DNA from: RUG13409 sp045616985
GTDB lineage: Bacteria; Bacillota; Clostridia; Peptostreptococcales; Anaerovoracaceae
Direction of reading: 5' to 3'
Length of the DNA: 16,885 nucleotides
Assembly (NCBI GenBank): GCA_045616985.1
Contig: JAZLHU010000055.1
Coordinates: forward strand, 1 to 16,885
Below, one piece after another: positions 14,901-16,885 of the stretch. A program made the position numbers and the translations under genes. Every line of letters starts with the position of its first letter. Positions within the stretch are counted from its first letter, which is position 1. Below the pieces are notes generated by a model. The model ran no database searches. It saw nothing but the letters and a program-made list of their open reading frames with translations, and was not told where the DNA came from.

Positions 14901-16533
14901 CTTTACTATGACCGGAGGCGAAATCACCGGCAACAAGGCGCCCGGCTGCGGAGGGGTGTATTTCGTAGGTGATACCCTCACCCTTGGCGGCACAGCGAAG
15001 ATCACAGGAAATGCGCTTTCTGACGGCACTGCAAGCAACCTCCTTTTGAACAACAACAAGACCGTTGCTCTCGGCAGCGATCCGGCTCCTTCCGATATGC
15101 TTATCGGCGTAACAACAAGAACTGCTCCGACTTCAGCATCGCCTGTTGCAATTACAACGAACGGTGAGACATGTGACACAGCATACTTTGTTTCCGATAA
15201 TTCTGCATACGAAGTTGTTAGCGAAGGCAATCAGCTTGTCCTTAAGGTTAAGCCTGCTCCTGCGCCTGCTCCCTCCTACGATGGCGGAAGCAGCTCATCA
15301 ACCGTAACAGTTCCCGTAAGCGGCGATAAAAACAGTGTAAACGTTTCCGCAAGCGTAAGCGGAAGCACGGCAACTGTAAAGAAGATCAGTGATGCCGACC
15401 TTGCTAAAGTGACGGATGGCGAAAGCGTAAGCATAGACCTTTCGGGCGCAGGAAAGAACGTTGATACAGCAAAGCTTCCGACGGAAACGGTAGAAAAGAT
15501 CGCAGAAAAGAATGCTCTCAGCGTTAAGCTTCCTGCAGGCGCAGTTGAATTTGACAAGACAGCAACAGAAGAAATTGTTGATCAAGCAAAAGGAAGCAAT
15601 ATAGAGCTTGTTGTAGATGATATTAAGGAAACATCACTTAATGCCGCTCAGAAGCAAGCCGTAGGAAAGCTCGATACAGCATTAATCATTGATGCACACC
15701 TTGCAAGCGGCGGAAGCAGACTTTGCACGGAAGCAAACGGCGGCTTTAGAGGCGGCAAGGCAAAGGTAGTTCTTCCTTACGAAATCAAGAATAACAGAAA
15801 AGCTGAAAACTACAGCGTATTCTATGCAGCCGAAAACGGCACGCTTGAAAAGCTGAACGCAGTATATGATACAGACTTAAAGGCATTTGTATTTGAGATC
15901 AGCCATTTTTCAAACTACGTTGTTGCGTATAACGAGAAAGCCTGCCCTCAGGATGAGACCTGCGTTTATGCAAAGTTCACCGATGCAGATACAACTGCAT
16001 GGTATCACGACGGCGTACACTTCTGCGTGGAGAACGGCCTGATGAACGGCGTTGCGGATGACAAGTTCGCGCCGTCCGGCACACTCTCCCGCGGCATGAT
16101 CGTCACGATGCTGTGGCGAATGGAGGATGAGCCTGTTGTAAACTATGCCATGACCTTCAAGGATGTTGCAGCCGGCAAGTGGTACACAGAAGCCATCCGC
16201 TGGGCACAGTCCACCGGTGTGGCAGGTGGCTACAGCGCAGATTCCTTCGGCCCGGACGACGACGTGACACGCGAGCAGCTTGCGACAATTCTGTACAACT
16301 ATGCAAAGCTTAAGGGACAGGGCTTCACAGGCTCGTGGATGTTCCTGCTCGACTTTGCCGACCGCACAGGCATCAGCTCCTGGGCGGACGAAGCAGTCCA
16401 CTGGTGCAGCATGAAGGGCATTGTAAACGGTAAGGACGGCAAGGTCTTTGACCCGCAGGGCAAAGCCACAAGAGCAGAGGCTGCGGCAATGGTGCAGCGC
16501 TTCTGCCAGACCGCTCTTACGGAAAAGGACTGA
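11989..16533 (+). CDS. BspA-like leucine-rich repeat, beta-helix and SLH surface protein (lacks own signal peptide)
   Basis: 1514 codons in phase with the signal-peptide fragment upstream; together they would be a protein of about 1600 residues. Order seen: BspA-type (LRR_5) leucine-rich repeats (about 1-415; units like ALTEISVAGENANYSS and SVSSIGNYAFSGN); two copies of a module with LNG-type entry strands, right-handed beta-helix repeats (NMYGGxIxxN, TMTGGEI) and a closing LGGTAKIxGN...MLIG...YFxSDN (copy 1 about 463-734, copy 2 about 781-1088); an APAPAP/Ser-rich linker; an unnamed beta-rich region (1105-1320); three SLH domains (about 1327-1377, 1388-1440, 1454-1505). SLH domains normally anchor proteins to pyruvylated secondary wall polymer. 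ATG 11989 has no good ribosome binding site, so a restart there would give a non-exported product. The SLH end is GC-rich compared with the repeats. Role in adhesion is inference. Confidence 0.85.
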   Translation: MNSISILEIGQGISQINEGIFDEWTSLTKIVYLEDGNITKNLSANAFYNCSNLTSLVLPEALQLQTIERNALGHTGLSSIYIPRTVISINSSAFSDSSNFTTFNVDEQNETYTDIDGVLFSKDKTTLVTYPYGRHDEYTVPDDVTKIGDKAFSYHSNIPKLTIPASIEYIPVEDFEYCSALTEISVAGENANYSSTDGALFNKAQTELLLCPKGNEGSYSIPDTVTDVNKMAFRSSEKLTSVSVPASVESFASEPFYNCTELQSITVDPDNQYFCAEGDVLFNKNKTELIKYPGKKDGDSYDIPSTVKKICGRAFEYCSSLSAVTLPEGLLEIGNSAFTNCSSISAITIPASVSSIGNYAFSGNTGLETVTFKSSAPPTMGSDIFQSCIKLETIFVPAESENEYKAALPAYQDKIVGVHKHDGIDFISWGDNDSLPTEAGSYFLTTDVAIASTWNVPVSDSAVNLCLNGHVIKSSADRAIEISNGAILNLYDCKEDRHYFDKDDTGLWVPKEDGTSEYSLAGGYILGGVEVYGSTVMSGGTFNMYGGNITGTQASNSGGGAFVTYGTFNMYGGSIKGNTAIAGGGVTVNAGTFNMYGGSITENTADSFGGGVCDYNGTFTMTGGEIIDNTCSNNGGGVYYQSGTVTLGGTAKIAGNCEGTGESRTASNLYLPDGNTITISADSAPADGMLIGITMQASGNFTSDNASEYIRYFTSDNDSYYVAADGSKLKLAEVGENVAQKITTGNVYSTVDNAFGAADENEEIRLIADCTTAGITVEENITLDLNGKVLQAGFTSSCAITVSSGALALKDSSPSILHKFSKNADDLWVWDESDGTEVIYGGVITGGNNSDLGGGVFVKGNGSTLNMYGGNVVGNKGRNGSGVCVESGTFNMYGNSMVAGNSGAPGVYVGRVTDSNNGTFTMSGNSRITCNNTKGQTGGVVVNYGDFTMSGGSIDNNEGNIVGGVNIMNSTFTMTGGEITGNKAPGCGGVYFVGDTLTLGGTAKITGNALSDGTASNLLLNNNKTVALGSDPAPSDMLIGVTTRTAPTSASPVAITTNGETCDTAYFVSDNSAYEVVSEGNQLVLKVKPAPAPAPSYDGGSSSSTVTVPVSGDKNSVNVSASVSGSTATVKKISDADLAKVTDGESVSIDLSGAGKNVDTAKLPTETVEKIAEKNALSVKLPAGAVEFDKTATEEIVDQAKGSNIELVVDDIKETSLNAAQKQAVGKLDTALIIDAHLASGGSRLCTEANGGFRGGKAKVVLPYEIKNNRKAENYSVFYAAENGTLEKLNAVYDTDLKAFVFEISHFSNYVVAYNEKACPQDETCVYAKFTDADTTAWYHDGVHFCVENGLMNGVADDKFAPSGTLSRGMIVTMLWRMEDEPVVNYAMTFKDVAAGKWYTEAIRWAQSTGVAGGYSADSFGPDDDVTREQLATILYNYAKLKGQGFTGSWMFLLDFADRTGISSWADEAVHWCSMKGIVNGKDGKVFDPQGKATRAEAAAMVQRFCQTALTEKD

Positions 16534-16654
16534 CTAATGCATATTGAATAATGCGTTTGCCTGGTAATTAACCGGGTATCTAAAGTTAATGGTGGTCTAA
16601 AACGGTGGACTGTTTCAGACATATCAATAACACAATCCACAAAAAAACAGGTAT

Positions 16655-16750
16655 CCGACTTTAACTGGGGTATCCCCGACCTAAACAGGGGTCGGCAACT
16701 GGGGTCTCAGAACCAAATTCCGACATAAACTGGGGTTCGGAACTGGGGTC
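16655..16750. repeat. Direct-repeat array, possible IS21-family terminal repeats
   Basis: Three copies of CCGAC-N-T-W-AAC-W-GGGGT start at 16655, 16676 and 16720. The second and third each continue into a half copy ending AACTGGGGTC, so 16676-16706 and 16720-16750 are two 31-bp repeats with a 44-bp period. Multiple short direct repeats at an end are typical of IS21-family elements; the assignment rests on this layout only, since no transposase gene is in the window. It could also be a stand-alone repeat. Confidence 0.65.
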
Positions 16751-16755
16751 AAACT

Positions 16756-16803
16756 AAATAAAAAGGTAGTGTGTGAAGTCGTGAAAATTCGGCTTCACAC
16801 ACT
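16756..16803 (-). terminator. Strong hairpin terminator for minus-strand transcription
   Basis: A 14-bp stem with one G-U pair (AGTGTGTGAAGTCG at 16768-16781 and CGGCTTCACACACT at 16790-16803) has an 8-nt loop. On the minus strand it is followed by ACCTTTTTATTT, a good intrinsic terminator. On the plus strand the T run is poor, so it serves mainly a gene to the right of the window. Confidence 0.75.
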
Positions 16804-16827
16804 GTTGCAATTAGCGTTTTTAAAGAA

Positions 16828-16885
16828 TTAAATGCGAAAATGGATTGTCCGGATCTCAGCCGGATGGGCATGCTCTTTAAAATAC
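16828..16885 (-). CDS. Possible C-terminal end of a gene entering from the right
   Basis: On the minus strand one frame is open from the window edge to TAA at 16828-16830, giving 18 residues that end EIRTIHFRI. The terminator 25 bp further on makes a real gene end plausible. The piece is too short to name; given the neighbouring repeats it could be a transposase-related gene. A plus-strand reading of the same bases has no ribosome binding site. Confidence 0.28.
   Translation of the reverse strand, partial: YFKEHAHPAEIRTIHFRI

Larger units (their letters stand above)
16534..16885. other. Intergenic end region with repeats
   Basis: No complete gene. It contains a 26-bp imperfect palindrome (16595-16620), which also includes two GGTGGwCT copies at 16591-16598 and 16604-16611, then the CCGAC/GGGGT repeat array, a strong hairpin terminator and possibly the last codons of a minus-strand gene. 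The mix looks like an insertion-sequence border. Confidence 0.5.

Noticed and set aside
16655..16750. CRISPR array
   Set aside because: Only two to three short repeats with unequal, partly repetitive spacers; no cas genes in view.

Overview
The window is the chromosomal replication-origin neighbourhood of a low-to-mid GC Gram-positive bacterium, most likely an anaerobic member of the Clostridia (Firmicutes). Reasons: the rpmH-rnpA-yidD-yidC-jag cluster with a Jag-N/KH/R3H Jag protein, separate dnaA, dnaN, recF, gyrB and gyrA genes around an intergenic region with DnaA boxes, strong GGAGG-type ribosome binding sites, SigA-type promoters, and a BspA-like leucine-rich-repeat protein ending in three SLH domains. 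The genus cannot be fixed from the sequence alone.

Layout. 1-831: no convincing gene; it holds an unassigned GC-rich stretch and two tandem, nearly identical repeat units (spacing 202 bp) full of short palindromes, ending at the terminator of the jag operon. 832-3112 (minus): rpmH, rnpA, yidD, yidC, jag, driven by a consensus promoter embedded in the end of recF. 3171-5365 (minus): recF and dnaN, conspicuously AT-rich. 5366-5526: dnaA-dnaN gap with two DnaA-box-like sites and a hairpin. 5527-6870 (minus): dnaA. 6901-7196: divergent dnaA/gyrB gap, the best oriC candidate, with DnaA-like boxes and promoters on both sides. 7197-11608 (plus): gyrB and gyrA. 11731-16533 (plus): a large exported surface protein gene interrupted by one in-frame TGA. 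16534-16885: repeats resembling an insertion-sequence end, then a minus-strand terminator and possibly the last codons of a gene entering from the right.

How it works together. All main genes point away from the dnaA/gyrB gap, so they are co-directional with replication if initiation is there. dnaA, dnaN, recF, gyrB and gyrA serve initiation, elongation, repair and supercoiling. rpmH-rnpA-yidD-yidC-jag links ribosome and RNase P production to membrane protein insertion. Compared with the Bacillus subtilis order, the block dnaA-dnaN-recF is inverted between rpmH and gyrB, and the small genes usually found beside recF are absent.

Most notable observations: the single TGA that replaces an expected tryptophan between the signal peptide and the body of the surface protein; the inverted dnaA-dnaN-recF block with its AT-rich dnaN-recF part; the perfect promoter plus 8-bp dyad inside the recF 3' end; and unexplained repeat systems at both window ends. 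No clearly new multi-gene system was found.
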